A stretch of 64,000 nt of DNA from Chitinophaga dinghuensis (GCF_003259435.1 NZ_QLMA01000002.1:744001-808000), one strand, 5' to 3'. Counted from the stretch's first letter, positions 52,604 to 62,181 are shown. Translations and numbers: made by a program. The notes: a model not told the origin generated them from the letters alone.

Positions 52604-54022
52604 TTATTTGCTCTCTCTTGTTTTAATAATTTGTGCTATCATATCAGCTTCGGTAGCAACCTTATTGCCGATGAATACTGTTCCGCGCATTTCGACTAAA
52701 CCTCTTCTGATGGGACTCAGCAATTCCATTTTCAGGATCATGGTATCTCCGGGAACTACTTTCTGTTTGAACTTACAGTTATCAATTTTCAGGAAGTAAG
52801 TATCGTAGTTTTCTGGGTCCGGAACGCGGTTGAGTGCAAGGATACCACCAACTTGTGCAAGGGCTTCCAGCTGGAGAACGCCTGGCATTACAGGGTTGCC
52901 TGGGAAGTGGCCCTGGAAGAAGTGTTCGTTGAAGGTAACGTTCTTAATACCTACTACTTGTTCTTCAGCCAGTTCAATGATTTTATCTACCAGCAGGAAA
53001 GGATATCTGTGTGGCAGTGTTCTTTCGATGCGAAGCGTATCAAAGATAGGCGGCTGCATTGGGTCATAAACAGGAACGCCCTGATTATGCTTGTTCTTTT
53101 TGATATACGCTTTGATCTTACGTGCAAATTCCACGTTGGAAGCGTGTCCTGGACGGTTAGCGATGATATGCGCCTTAATAGGATAACCAATCAGGGCCAG
53201 GTCGCCGACTACGTCGAGGAGTTTGTGACGGGCTGGTTCGTTCGGGAAACGCAGCTCAATATTATTGAGGATACCTTCACGCTGAACAGACATGGTTTCA
53301 CGGTTGAAGGCTTTAGCCAGACGGGCCATGTCGTCTTCATTTACCGCACGGTCTACCACTACGATCGCGTTATTGATATCGCCACCTTTAATCAGGTTGT
53401 TGTTGAGGAGGTATTCCAGCTCATGCAGGAAGCAGAAAGTACGGGAAGATGCGATATCGTCCCGGAACTGATCCAGACCTTTCATTTTAGCGTGCTGGGT
53501 ACCCAGTACCGGACTATTGAAATCGATCAGACAAGTAATGCTGTAGTTGATAGCTGGGAGGGCTACCATTTCTACTTTCTTCTGCTCATCATAATAAGTG
53601 ATGTTGGTGTCGATAGAATAGTAGATTTTCTTAGCATCCTGGTCCTGAATACCAGTTTTTTCGATGGCTTCAATAAATGGCATGGAACTTCCATCCATAA
53701 TAGGAATTTCTGGTCCATCCAGTTCAATCAGTACGTTGTCCACACCGGTACCAACAAGGGCAGCCAGGAGGTGTTCTACCGTACTAACGCGTGCGCCGTT
53801 ATGTTCCAGGGTTGTGCCTCTTGCAGTGTCGACAACATAGTCCACATCTGCTTTCACAACTGGCTGGTTGGGCAGGTCTACACGTTGAAATTTGATCCCA
53901 AAGCCTGGGGATGCTGGCTTAAGGGTGATATTCACACTGGCTCCAGTGTGCAAACCAACACCAGAAATGCTGATCTCGCCTTTCAGTGTGTGCTGGTTCT
54001 CCAACTGTTGATTTTCCATCAT
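52604..54022 (-). CDS. lpxC: Bifunctional LpxC deacetylase / FabZ dehydratase
   Basis: A 472-residue fusion typical of Bacteroidota. Residues 1-310 are LpxC (zinc-dependent UDP-3-O-acyl-GlcNAc deacetylase): S-T-V-E-H-L-L-A-A and H-K-L-L-D-V-V-G-D carry zinc ligands. Residues 325-472 are FabZ (hydroxyacyl-ACP dehydratase): H-R-Y-P-F-L-L-V-D and G-H-F-P-G-N-P-V-M-P-G-V with catalytic His. Fusing the two balances lipid A against fatty-acid synthesis. It sits between lpxD and lpxA. Confidence 0.96.
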   Translation of the reverse strand: MMENQQLENQHTLKGEISISGVGLHTGASVNITLKPASPGFGIKFQRVDLPNQPVVKADVDYVVDTARGTTLEHNGARVSTVEHLLAALVGTGVDNVLIELDGPEIPIMDGSSMPFIEAIEKTGIQDQDAKKIYYSIDTNITYYDEQKKVEMVALPAINYSITCLIDFNSPVLGTQHAKMKGLDQFRDDIASSRTFCFLHELEYLLNNNLIKGGDINNAIVVVDRAVNEDDMARLAKAFNRETMSVQREGILNNIELRFPNEPARHKLLDVVGDLALIGYPIKAHIIANRPGHASNVEFARKIKAYIKKNKHNQGVPVYDPMQPPIFDTLRIERTLPHRYPFLLVDKIIELAEEQVVGIKNVTFNEHFFQGHFPGNPVMPGVLQLEALAQVGGILALNRVPDPENYDTYFLKIDNCKFKQKVVPGDTMILKMELLSPIRRGLVEMRGTVFIGNKVATEADMIAQIIKTRESK

Positions 54023-54066
54023 AATTATCTAATGTATAACTGTTTCTCCGTCAATTCAGAATTAAA

Positions 54067-55116
54067 CTAAACGCTTGCTTTTTCTTGCAGCAATTGTTTT
54101 ACCATTTCCTCCAATTCTTTCACTCTTTTTTCAAGGTCCGGCAAATTTCTAAAAATTGCCTGACTTTTCAGCGAACTTTTATAGTCATAAGCTGGAGAAC
54201 CGGTCAGAGAACTGTTAGGGGTGGTGATAGATTTGGATAATCCGCTCTGGGCGTTGATTTTGGTGCCATCGGCGAGATGAATATGCCCAACGATACCTAC
54301 TTGTCCGCCGATAATGCAGTTTTGTCCGATTTTAGTACTTCCGGAAACGCCTGTTTGTGCAGCGATTACGGTATTTCTTCCGATATCCACGTTGTGTGCA
54401 ATCTGGATCAGGTTGTCCAGTTTAACACCTTTCTGAATAACGGTAGAACCCATGGTAGCGCGGTCGATGGTGGTATTTGCACCAATTTCCACATCGTCAT
54501 GGATGACTACGTTACCGATCTGAGGTACTTTTTTATAAGCGCCGTCCGGTTGAGGAGCGAAGCCAAAGCCGTCTCCACCGATAACGCAACCGGCGTGAAG
54601 CATTACTCTGCTACCCACGACACAGTTGTCATATACTTTTACGCCCGGATAGAGGACAGAATCATCATTCACAATAACATTATCGCCCAGGTAAACGCCA
54701 GGGTAGATTTTCACATTATTACCCAGTACCACGTTCTCACCCAGGTAGGCAAAAGCGCCTACATACACATTTTGACCAAGCTTAACGGAGGTTGGTATAT
54801 GGGACGGTTGCTGAATGCCGGTTTTATTACCGGTCATATAGCGGTATTTTTCCAGCAGCAGCGCCATGCTACTGTAAGCATCCTTTACCCGGATCAGGGT
54901 CGGTTTCACCGGGCGCTCTATCACCAGGTTTTCATTTACCAGTATAATAGAGGCTTGGGTAGTATAGAGGAATTCTTCATACTTAGGGTTCGCTATGAAG
55001 CTAAGCATGCCATCGCCAGCTTCTTCTATTTTGGCGATGTTGCTCACTTTCACATCCGGATTCCCCTCCAGCTTCCCATCCAACATGGTAGCTAATTGTA
55101 ATGCGCTAAACTGCAT
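54067..55116 (-). CDS. lpxD: UDP-3-O-acylglucosamine N-acyltransferase
   Basis: A 349-residue enzyme of the third lipid A step. The N-terminal uridine-binding domain is followed by hexapeptide repeats (about 100-310) with the catalytic His in I-Q-I-A-H-N-V-D-I-G, then a C-terminal coiled coil (L-E-K-R-V-K-E-L-E-E-M-V-K). It lies 44 bp before lpxC-fabZ, giving the order lpxD, lpxC-fabZ, lpxA. Confidence 0.96.
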   Translation of the reverse strand: MQFSALQLATMLDGKLEGNPDVKVSNIAKIEEAGDGMLSFIANPKYEEFLYTTQASIILVNENLVIERPVKPTLIRVKDAYSSMALLLEKYRYMTGNKTGIQQPSHIPTSVKLGQNVYVGAFAYLGENVVLGNNVKIYPGVYLGDNVIVNDDSVLYPGVKVYDNCVVGSRVMLHAGCVIGGDGFGFAPQPDGAYKKVPQIGNVVIHDDVEIGANTTIDRATMGSTVIQKGVKLDNLIQIAHNVDIGRNTVIAAQTGVSGSTKIGQNCIIGGQVGIVGHIHLADGTKINAQSGLSKSITTPNSSLTGSPAYDYKSSLKSQAIFRNLPDLEKRVKELEEMVKQLLQEKASV

Positions 55117-55186
55117 AGTTTAAAATTGTAAAGTTTTTCAGGCCACACTAGCTTATATAAACAGTTTGTTGTATGTTTTTAGTGCC

Positions 55187-56431
55187 TTATATGACCCCGT
55201 TAGCCTGAATTTTTGGATGACAAATGTAGAATTTTTTTACCGGAGTAGCCAGTGTATGGCTAATCAGTGCATTGTCGATCGAGGAAATGTCTTTTACAGT
55301 TCCGTCTTTAAACAGGATATTGATATTTTCGTCGTTAATATTATATGCCCGCAGCGTGGCAGCGTCTGAGAATACAAAGTAATCAAGATCAGGGCCAGAA
55401 ATATTCCATTTGGCAGTTACCTGCTTGCGGAGCAGATCCAGCGCACTTTCATCGAATGGTTCATGACTGAGTACCACCTTGAATAGCTGACGGTTAGTCA
55501 ACCATCCACATAATAATGACAGTATCGGGTCTTTATGCGTACTCCAAACTTTTATAGCGCCCAGGATATCATAATCATCCAGCATGCAAAAACGTTTGAG
55601 GCACTCCGGATCTTGTTCAAAATTGTCTTTGGTAATGGAATTATACAGGAAATACTCCAGGGCTGGGCTGCAGAACAACTGTTCTCCGGCCTGTGCCAGG
55701 CGTTTTGCGCGTGTCAATATCTTTACCAGCATATTTTCCGCACTGAGCACTGTTTTATGCAGGTACACCTGCCAGTACATCAGTCGGCGTGCTATAATGA
55801 ACTTCTCTATTGAATAGATTCCCTTTTCCTCCACCATCAACTCCCCTTTATGAACGGTTAACATCTTGATAATCCGATCATAACCAATTACGCCTTCAGA
55901 AACGCCCGTAAAGAAGCTGTCCCTGTTCAGGTAATCCATTCTATCTACATCCAACTGGCTGGAAACCAGCTGGTGAAGAAACTTTTTATGATATCTGCCA
56001 TTGAAAATATCCAGGGTTAGAGAGAGCTGACCGTTCATTTCCTTATTAAGGGCTTCCATCAGCCATTGGGAAATTGCTTCATGGGATACGCCTTCAATGA
56101 TGCCGTTTTCAAGGGCATGGGAATAAGGACCATGTCCAATATCGTGCAGCAGGATAGCCATTTTTGAGGCCACTTCCTCTTCCGGGGTAATTTCAATCCC
56201 TTTGCTTTTCAGTTCCTGTAAGGCGCCACTCATCAAATGATAGGCTCCCAGGGAATGATGAAATCGCGTATGCACAGCTCCGGGATAAACCAAATGCGCC
56301 AGCGCCATCTGATGAATCCTGCGCAGTCGCTGATAGTATGGATGGGAGATGAGGCTGAAAATCAACGGGTGATCTATGGTAATAAAGCCATACACCGGAT
56401 CATTAACAATTTTTCGCTTGCTTTCGGTCAT
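55187..56431 (-). CDS. HD-domain phosphohydrolase (dGTPase-like)
   Basis: A 414-residue HD-superfamily protein. His/Asp motifs are T-R-F-H-H-S-L-G and L-L-H-D-I-G-H-G-P-Y-S-H (about residues 92-103), followed by S-S-Q-L-D-V-D-R-M-D-Y-L. This resembles the SAMHD1/YdhJ-type dNTPase branch, so nucleotide triphosphate hydrolysis is likely but not certain. It lies 70 bp before lpxD on the same strand. The 312-bp gap to porX holds no gene; TATGACGCTTT occurs twice there (about 56538 and 56723). Confidence 0.92.
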   Translation of the reverse strand: MTESKRKIVNDPVYGFITIDHPLIFSLISHPYYQRLRRIHQMALAHLVYPGAVHTRFHHSLGAYHLMSGALQELKSKGIEITPEEEVASKMAILLHDIGHGPYSHALENGIIEGVSHEAISQWLMEALNKEMNGQLSLTLDIFNGRYHKKFLHQLVSSQLDVDRMDYLNRDSFFTGVSEGVIGYDRIIKMLTVHKGELMVEEKGIYSIEKFIIARRLMYWQVYLHKTVLSAENMLVKILTRAKRLAQAGEQLFCSPALEYFLYNSITKDNFEQDPECLKRFCMLDDYDILGAIKVWSTHKDPILSLLCGWLTNRQLFKVVLSHEPFDESALDLLRKQVTAKWNISGPDLDYFVFSDAATLRAYNINDENINILFKDGTVKDISSIDNALISHTLATPVKKFYICHPKIQANGVI

Positions 56432-56743
56432 TGCAGTTATTTATTCATATTCAATCCAAACGATGTTGCCACACCCATATATCCTTGGTCATTACAAAAC
56501 TACACCAGGAATTAATTATATGTAATTTTTTTACTTATTATGACGCTTTTATGGGGAAATACCCCTATTAAAATTGTATCCGCGAAGGTAAATAACTTTA
56601 TGCACCGCCCCTATTTTTAGCCAATTCATTTAAACTTTCCGTTAAGTTTTTAACATATAATTTCAAAAGAAGGCCTTAGAGGGAATGATTTTTGAGGAAA
56701 AAATGGGTTAATTTTCTGTTTTTATGACGCTTTAATACTAACT

Positions 56744-58297
56744 ATGAACCAGATAAATATACTTTGGGTAGATGATGAAATTGATTCGCTGAAATCCCAG
56801 ATAATCTTTCTTGAAAGCAAAGGTTATAAGGTTTCCGCACTAACCAACGGCTACGATGCCCTGGAATTCCTCAAAGAACAGGTGGTAGACGTGGTATTAC
56901 TCGATGAATCCATGCCCGGTATTACTGGTCTGGAAACCCTGGGAAAGATCAAGGAAATCGACCAGCAGATTCCGGTGGTCATGATTACCAAGAATGAAGC
57001 GGAAAATGTGATGGATGATGCTATTGGTTCACAGATCACAGACTATCTTATCAAGCCGGTCAACCCGAACCAGGTATTGTTATCTCTCAAAAAAATAATT
57101 GATAATAAGCGTCTTGTTGCAGAAAAGACGACAAGTGCCTATCAGCAGGAGTTTCGTAGCCTGTTTATGGCGCTGAACTCCAATCCGGATCATAATGAAT
57201 GGATGGAGATCTATAAAAAACTTGTTTACTGGGAAATGGAAATGTCGAAAACCGACAGCCCTGAAATGCTGGAAGTTTTTAATACCCAGAAAGCGGAAGC
57301 CAATACGGAATTCTCCAAGTACATCAGCCGGAATTACAGTAGCTGGCTGCATCCGAAGGCCTCCGATGCCCCCATCATGTCCCACACGCTTTTCAAAGAT
57401 AAGATTGTTCCAATGTTGGACCCGAGTCTCCCTAACGTCTTCCTCCTGATAGATAATCTGCGATATGACCAATGGAAGGCTATTTTGCCCACTTTCCAGG
57501 AATCATTCCGCCTTCTTGAAGAAGATACTTTCTTCAGTATTCTGCCTACCAGCACGCAATACAGCCGAAACGCCATCTTTGCGGGTATGCTGCCTATCGA
57601 TATTGAGCATAAGTTTCCGGAAGAGTGGAAAAACGATGATGAGGAAGGGGGAAAAAATCTCTTTGAAGAAAAATTCTTTGCCGCTCAATTGCAGCGCCTG
57701 CGCATGGAGCCCCGCTTTTCCTATACGAAAGTTGTCAACCATGCAGATGCCCAGCAAATGCTGAGCAATATTCACAATATCCTGGATTATCCGCTGAGTA
57801 TTATTGTGTACAACTTTGTGGATATGCTTAGTCATGCCCGCACCGAAATGGAAGTGCTGAAAGAACTGGCTGGAGATGAAACCTCTTATCGTTCTATCAC
57901 GGCCAGCTGGTTTGAGCATTCGCCATTGCATCAGGCCCTGAAACGCCTGAGCGATAAGAAAATCAACCTGATTATTGCTACTGACCACGGAAGCGTAAGG
58001 GTGAAAAATCCTGTGAAAGTAATCGGGGATAAACAAACTACCACAAATCTGCGCTATAAACACGGCCGTAATCTGAATTATGATCCCAAGGAAGTACTGG
58101 CATTCCGAGATCCTAAGGAGGCTGGACTGCCCCGGCCGAATGTAAATTCCTCGTATATTTTTGCTAAGGAAGACGGCTATCTCTGCTACCCGAATAATTA
58201 CAACTACTTTGTGAACTATTACCGGAATACCTTCCAGCACGGCGGTATTTCCCTGGAGGAAATGATTGTGCCTATCGTGCGTATGGTCACGAAATAG
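56744..58297 (+). CDS. porX: PorX: response regulator with PglZ domain
   Basis: A 517-residue protein. The receiver domain (1-120) has D-D at 10-11, phospho-acceptor Asp54 in V-L-L-D-E-S-M-P and Lys in L-I-K-P-V. A helical linker (about 125-220) leads to a PglZ/alkaline-phosphatase-like domain: Asp237 in L-I-D-N-L-R-Y-D-Q, Thr271 in P-T-S-T-Q-Y-S-R-N, D-M-L-S-H-A-R, and A-T-D-H-G-S with metal ligands. PorX, with PorY, controls type IX secretion genes in Bacteroidota. No porY is visible. Its presence implies the organism has a T9SS. Confidence 0.95.
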   Translation: MNQINILWVDDEIDSLKSQIIFLESKGYKVSALTNGYDALEFLKEQVVDVVLLDESMPGITGLETLGKIKEIDQQIPVVMITKNEAENVMDDAIGSQITDYLIKPVNPNQVLLSLKKIIDNKRLVAEKTTSAYQQEFRSLFMALNSNPDHNEWMEIYKKLVYWEMEMSKTDSPEMLEVFNTQKAEANTEFSKYISRNYSSWLHPKASDAPIMSHTLFKDKIVPMLDPSLPNVFLLIDNLRYDQWKAILPTFQESFRLLEEDTFFSILPTSTQYSRNAIFAGMLPIDIEHKFPEEWKNDDEEGGKNLFEEKFFAAQLQRLRMEPRFSYTKVVNHADAQQMLSNIHNILDYPLSIIVYNFVDMLSHARTEMEVLKELAGDETSYRSITASWFEHSPLHQALKRLSDKKINLIIATDHGSVRVKNPVKVIGDKQTTTNLRYKHGRNLNYDPKEVLAFRDPKEAGLPRPNVNSSYIFAKEDGYLCYPNNYNYFVNYYRNTFQHGGISLEEMIVPIVRMVTK

Positions 58298-58320
58298 GCG
58301 GGTTGCTAACAGGTTTTAAT

Positions 58321-58328
58321 TATTTTTG
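58321..58328 (+). promoter_or_regulatory. Promoter -7 element before the small conserved gene
   Basis: TATTTTTG matches TAnnTTTG only 4 bp before the ATG at 58333, so any message from it would be nearly leaderless; read-through from porX is the alternative. Confidence 0.4.
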
Positions 58329-58332
58329 CAGC

Positions 58333-58653
58333 ATGAATATTAAAGTCACGCCTAACAACCTGAACAAGCTGGAAAAAATTTTCGATGACGCTAAATATGT
58401 CTTGCGCTTCGAAAAAGGAAGCTTTACCTCTGGTTACTGTATACTGGAACATAAAAAGGTGGTGGTTATCAACAAGTTTCTGAACCTGGAAGGTAGAATC
58501 AATACCCTGGTGGATATCCTGACCACCCTTCCTTTGGATGAAGACCTGCTCACAGCAGAATCCCACAAACTTTATAAACAGATCATCAACAGCAAACCCG
58601 TACCGAATGCCGAAGAAGGTGAGATTTCAACAGGAACGGAAGAAGCAGAATAG
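58333..58653 (+). CDS. Conserved small protein of unknown function
   Basis: A 106-residue protein from the ATG at 58333. A start at 58303 is possible but lies before the -7 element and adds nothing family-like. Strands F-T-S-G-Y-C-I-L and V-V-V-I-N-K-F-L and the helical R-I-N-T-L-V-D-I-L are the conserved core. The C-terminus is acidic and probably disordered (E-E-G-E...E-E-A-E). From memory, similar proteins recur next to this MBL gene in Bacteroidota. Function unknown. Confidence 0.8.
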   Translation: MNIKVTPNNLNKLEKIFDDAKYVLRFEKGSFTSGYCILEHKKVVVINKFLNLEGRINTLVDILTTLPLDEDLLTAESHKLYKQIINSKPVPNAEEGEISTGTEEAE

Positions 58654-58675
58654 CAACAGATAAATTAATAAAGGC

Positions 58676-59437
58676 ATGAAAGTAACTTTTCTCGGAACCG
58701 GAACATCTCAAGGAGTGCCTGTAATTGCCTGCGGTTGCGAAGTGTGTACTTCTGCAGATCCGAAAGACACGCGTCTGCGCAGCAGCATCCTGATTTCATC
58801 TCCGGCAGGTAATATTGTGGTGGATACCACCCCGGATTTCCGCTACCAGATGTTAAGGGAAAAGGTGAAACACCTGGAAGCTGTGCTGATTACGCATTCT
58901 CATAAAGATCATATCGCCGGAATGGACGATATACGCGCCTTTAATTACTTCCAGCAAAGTCCGATCGATATTTATGCGACCGATTTCAGTCAGAATGTGA
59001 TTATGCGTGAATTCGCCTATGCTTTTGCCGATTATAAATATCCCGGCATTCCGGAAATTAATCTGAAAACCATTGATGATACGCCTTTTACAGTTAATGG
59101 ACTAACGATTACGCCTATACAGGTGATGCACTATAAAATGCCGGTAACAGGTTTCCGGATACATGATTTTACTTATATCACAGACGCGAATTTCATTGCT
59201 CCTGAAGAAAAGGATAAAATCAGGGGGTCAAAAATATTAGTGGTGAATGCGCTTCGCAAGGAAAAACATATCTCTCATTTCACCCTGGAAGAGGCCATTG
59301 CCTTGGGACATGAGCTGAATATTCCACAGGTTTACTTTACGCATATTAGCCATCAGCTTGGGTTACATGCGGAGGTCTCGCGGGAATTACCAGATGGTAT
59401 GGCCCTTGCCTACGATGGACTCACTCTTGAAATTTAG
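58676..59437 (+). CDS. MBL-fold phosphodiesterase-like hydrolase
   Basis: A 253-residue cytosolic MBL protein. The N-terminus F-L-G-T-G-T-S-Q-G-V-P-V and C-G-C-E-V-C pair recall the PhnP group. The zinc motif is I-T-H-S-H-K-D-H-I-A-G. Late ligands are Y-I-T-D-A-N and F-T-H-I-S-H. The cyclic phosphodiesterase role is inferred from the PhnP likeness. It lies 22 bp after the small conserved gene. Confidence 0.9.
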   Translation: MKVTFLGTGTSQGVPVIACGCEVCTSADPKDTRLRSSILISSPAGNIVVDTTPDFRYQMLREKVKHLEAVLITHSHKDHIAGMDDIRAFNYFQQSPIDIYATDFSQNVIMREFAYAFADYKYPGIPEINLKTIDDTPFTVNGLTITPIQVMHYKMPVTGFRIHDFTYITDANFIAPEEKDKIRGSKILVVNALRKEKHISHFTLEEAIALGHELNIPQVYFTHISHQLGLHAEVSRELPDGMALAYDGLTLEI

Positions 59438-59461
59438 AAACCGGCTATTGCCGGTTTTTTT
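59437..59461 (+). terminator. Terminator after MBL phosphodiesterase gene
   Basis: Eight-bp arms (59438-59445, 59450-59457) with a TATT loop, followed by Ts to 59461. Confidence 0.9.
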
Positions 59462-59534
59462 GTTTGTTAACATCCGCTAAAGGAATGCCTGAGTTTGGGT
59501 GACTAATTTCGGTCTTCCAAAAATTTGTTGACCC

Positions 59535-60416
59535 ATGTGGAAGTTCCTGATCCGGCAGTTTGCCGAGTTCTCGAGAAAAGAGCGTATTGGTATTACAGTT
59601 CTCCTAGGTTTATCATTGCTATATTCACTAAGTCCCCGTTTGGCTTTGCAGTTCTACCACGGCGATATGGTAGATACTGCGGCCTTTCGGCGGGCGGTGC
59701 TGGCGTTTGAGGCCTCTTTCCGGGAGGAAATAAGCAGTGGGCGGCCAGCAACGGCTGCAACAGTACTACCGTCGGAATGCTTTTACTTTGATCCCAACCG
59801 GATGACTGCGGAAAAATGGCAGCAGTTGGGTCTATCGGTGAAGGCAGCAGCTGGCGTGATGAAATATGTAGAGAAAGGAGGGAAGTTCCGTTCTCCGGAG
59901 GATATCAGGAAGATATATGCCGTACCGCCGGCATTACTGGAGAAGTTGGTTCCTTTTGTGAGGATTCCGGATAAAATTAAACTAACGCATACGAATATAC
60001 GTCATGCCACAAAGCAACTACATGAATTGGACATAAATACCGCTGATACATTGCAATGGCAGGGGCTTCCGGGTATAGGTCCGGGTTATGCCAGGCGGAT
60101 TTGTGGCTTTCGGGAGAAGTTGGGCGGTTTTTACAGTGTAGAACAAGTGGCCGAAACATATGGACTTCCAGACACAGTATTCAATAAAATCAAAGCATTT
60201 CTGAAGATCGGTGATAGTTCTCTAAAAATTATTGACCTAAATCTCACAGATGAAAAAACTTTGGCATCCCATCCATATATACGTTATAAACTGGCACGTA
60301 TGATTGTGGCGTATCGCAGTGCCCATGCGGGTTTTAAAGAGGTGGGCGAATTACATAACCTGCCGTTGGTGGATGAGATTATTTATCGTAAAATTGAACA
60401 TTACATCAAATTGTGA
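59535..60416 (+). CDS. Membrane-anchored helix-hairpin-helix (ComEA-like) protein
   Basis: A 293-residue protein. One N-terminal membrane helix (about 19-37) is followed by three HhH-type modules: [14 protein letters not shown] near 117-130, [18 protein letters not shown] near 168-185, and a third at the end ([12 protein letters not shown]). HhH modules bind DNA non-specifically; the anchored form recalls ComEA, which takes up DNA in competent cells. A competence role is an inference. Confidence 0.88.
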   Translation: MWKFLIRQFAEFSRKERIGITVLLGLSLLYSLSPRLALQFYHGDMVDTAAFRRAVLAFEASFREEISSGRPATAATVLPSECFYFDPNRMTAEKWQQLGLSVKAAAGVMKYVEKGGKFRSPEDIRKIYAVPPALLEKLVPFVRIPDKIKLTHTNIRHATKQLHELDINTADTLQWQGLPGIGPGYARRICGFREKLGGFYSVEQVAETYGLPDTVFNKIKAFLKIGDSSLKIIDLNLTDEKTLASHPYIRYKLARMIVAYRSAHAGFKEVGELHNLPLVDEIIYRKIEHYIKL

Positions 60417-60456
60417 ATCACATTCATTAAGATATATCCTTAAACACACACCCGTT

Positions 60457-61596
60457 ATGAATTTTGAGCCCACTGAAGAACAACAACAGATCGCACAAAC
60501 TATCCGGGATTTTGGTAAAAAGGCGATTCTTCCCCATGTTATGGAATGGGATGAAAGCCAGGAATTTCCCGTATCATTATTCAAAGAGCTGGGAAAACTG
60601 GGCCTGATGGGAGTATTAGTACCAGAACAATATGGCGGCAGCGGACTTGGATACCTGGAATATGTTACTGTTGTCAGTGAAATTGCACGTTTTTGCGGCG
60701 CTATCGGATTGAGCGTAGCTGCCCATAATTCCTTGTGCACCGGTCATATCCTCCAATTCGGAAATGAAGAACAGAAACAACGCTGGCTGCCAAAGTTGGC
60801 CTCCGCAGAATGGATCGGCGCATGGGGACTTACAGAACCCAACACCGGTTCCGATGCCATGAATATGAAATGCGTTGCCAGAAAAGATGGAGACGACTGG
60901 ATCATTGATGGCGCCAAATGCTGGATTACACATGGTAAGAGCTGCGATGTAGCCGTGGTGATAGCCCGCACCGGAGATGTGAGAGACAGTCATGGTATGA
61001 CGGCATTCGTTGTGGAAAAAGGAACGCCAGGCTTCAGCGGTGGTAAGAAAGAGAACAAACTGGGTATGCGTGCCTCTGAAACGGCAGAAATGATATTCAC
61101 CAATTGTCGGATACCGGCTGCAAACGTACTGGGAGAAGTAGGAGATGGCTTTATTCAGTCGATGAAAGTACTGGATGGCGGTCGTATCTCTATTGCCGCA
61201 TTATCCCTGGGAATTGCTAAAGGAGCCCGTGATGCGGCCATTAAATATTCTAAGGAAAGATATCAATTCGATCAGCCTATATCCAGTTTCCAGGGAGTAT
61301 CCTTCAAACTGGCAGATATGGCTACTGAAATAGAAGCTGCAGAGTTATTAACGCTTCAGGCAGCAGATATGAAGAACAGAAAGGTGAAAATGACGCAACA
61401 GGCGGCCATGGCTAAGTATTATGCCTCCGAAGTGGCGGTGAAAGTAGCCAATGACGCAGTCCAGATTTTTGGCGGTTATGGCTATACGAAAGACTTCCCG
61501 GTGGAAAAATTTTATCGTGATGCAAAATTATGCACCATCGGAGAGGGTACTTCTGAGATACAAAAAATCGTCATTGCCAGAGAAGCATTACGATAA
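60457..61596 (+). CDS. Acyl-CoA dehydrogenase
   Basis: A 379-residue flavoprotein from the ATG at 60457. An in-frame ATG at 60304 would overlap the HhH gene and is rejected. N-terminal helical domain, then the FAD/substrate segment [12 protein letters not shown], and the C-terminal signature [15 protein letters not shown]. The catalytic Glu is in G-E-G-T-S-E-I-Q. It catalyses the first step of acyl-CoA beta-oxidation; chain-length preference resembles the short-chain group but is uncertain. Confidence 0.95.
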   Translation: MNFEPTEEQQQIAQTIRDFGKKAILPHVMEWDESQEFPVSLFKELGKLGLMGVLVPEQYGGSGLGYLEYVTVVSEIARFCGAIGLSVAAHNSLCTGHILQFGNEEQKQRWLPKLASAEWIGAWGLTEPNTGSDAMNMKCVARKDGDDWIIDGAKCWITHGKSCDVAVVIARTGDVRDSHGMTAFVVEKGTPGFSGGKKENKLGMRASETAEMIFTNCRIPAANVLGEVGDGFIQSMKVLDGGRISIAALSLGIAKGARDAAIKYSKERYQFDQPISSFQGVSFKLADMATEIEAAELLTLQAADMKNRKVKMTQQAAMAKYYASEVAVKVANDAVQIFGGYGYTKDFPVEKFYRDAKLCTIGEGTSEIQKIVIAREALR

Positions 61597-61747
61597 GTAT
61601 ATGAGAGGACGATGCTGGTTTTGATTGGATTTAAGAGTGCGAAAATTTTTTAATGTAAAAAAATCTTAACTGCAAACCGTTCATCTTTTTTGACAATTAA
61701 ATGAAATATTAACCCTTTTGTGTTATAGTTTATTGCAAAAGGAACGT

Positions 61748-61862
61748 TAAATTTGGGTTAATTCATCACTCTTTACCGTTTATCAACCTTAACACAAAAT
61801 CAAACTTAGATTTGAAACACTTTTACTCTATCAAAAGCACCCTTTAACAGGGTGCTTTTTTT
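61748..61862 (+). ncRNA. Candidate small RNA
   Basis: A TAnnTTTG match (TAAATTTG, 61748-61755) is followed about 80 bp later by a strong intrinsic terminator, giving a predicted RNA of about 100 bases starting near 61762. No frame fits. It could also be the 3' UTR of the acyl-CoA dehydrogenase transcript. There is no well-placed -33 box. Confidence 0.4.
61833..61862 (+). terminator. Strong terminator, candidate sRNA 3' end
   Basis: Ten-bp arms (61833-61842, 61850-61859) with a 7-base loop and a T-run to 61862. Confidence 0.9.
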
Positions 61863-61957
61863 GGAAGCTAATTCAAAGCTAGAAAGTATTGAATAAGACA
61901 TTAAGACCTGTAATTTCCACGTTACCGAATTATCTGGATTAAGTAGCATTATTAAGA

Positions 61958-61995
61958 AAAGAAACATTTGCATCACCAAGTGTTTCTTTTTTTTT
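61958..61995 (+). terminator. Second terminator in gene-free region
   Basis: Nine-bp arms (61958-61966, 61981-61989) with a 14-base loop, running straight into a long T-tract ending at 61995. No gene lies between it and the first terminator. Confidence 0.75.
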
Positions 61996-62141
61996 GTGCC
62001 TATAGGTAGGGTATGGGAGAGACGCGTGTATTGTAAACGGAAAATAAGCTCATTTAAGGCGTTTGGGGAAGCGTGTATGCCTGAGCGTCATGAAGGCTTA
62101 TTGAGGGAGAAATACGGGCATATATGGAGGAAGAAACGATA

Positions 62142-62174
62142 TTAAAAAGAAACGTCCCGCAATTGCGGGACGTT
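62142..62174 (-). terminator. Terminator after small helical protein gene
   Basis: A perfect palindrome with 10-bp arms (62151-62160, 62165-62174) around AATT, followed on the minus strand by TCTTTTTAAT. It ends the gene at 62182-62475. Confidence 0.85.
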
Positions 62175-62181
62175 GTATGTT

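Larger units (their letters stand above)
61597..62181. other. 585-bp gene-free region with terminators and candidate RNA
   Basis: I see no protein gene here. It holds a -7 element (61748-61755), two plus-strand terminators (61833-61862, 61958-61995) and the clpX-side small gene's terminator (62142-62174). The stretch 61620-61745 is AT-rich with no clear structure, and 61996-62141 shows nothing I can name. Confidence 0.6.

Noticed and set aside
52853..54070. A 405-codon open frame antisense to lpxC-fabZ
   Set aside because: It overlaps the well-supported fusion gene, and its sequence has no recognisable protein features.
56432..56743. Possible small gene or riboswitch in the HD-porX gap
   Set aside because: No frame with family features and no recognisable aptamer; only a repeated TATGACGCTTT and an imperfect -7 element are visible.
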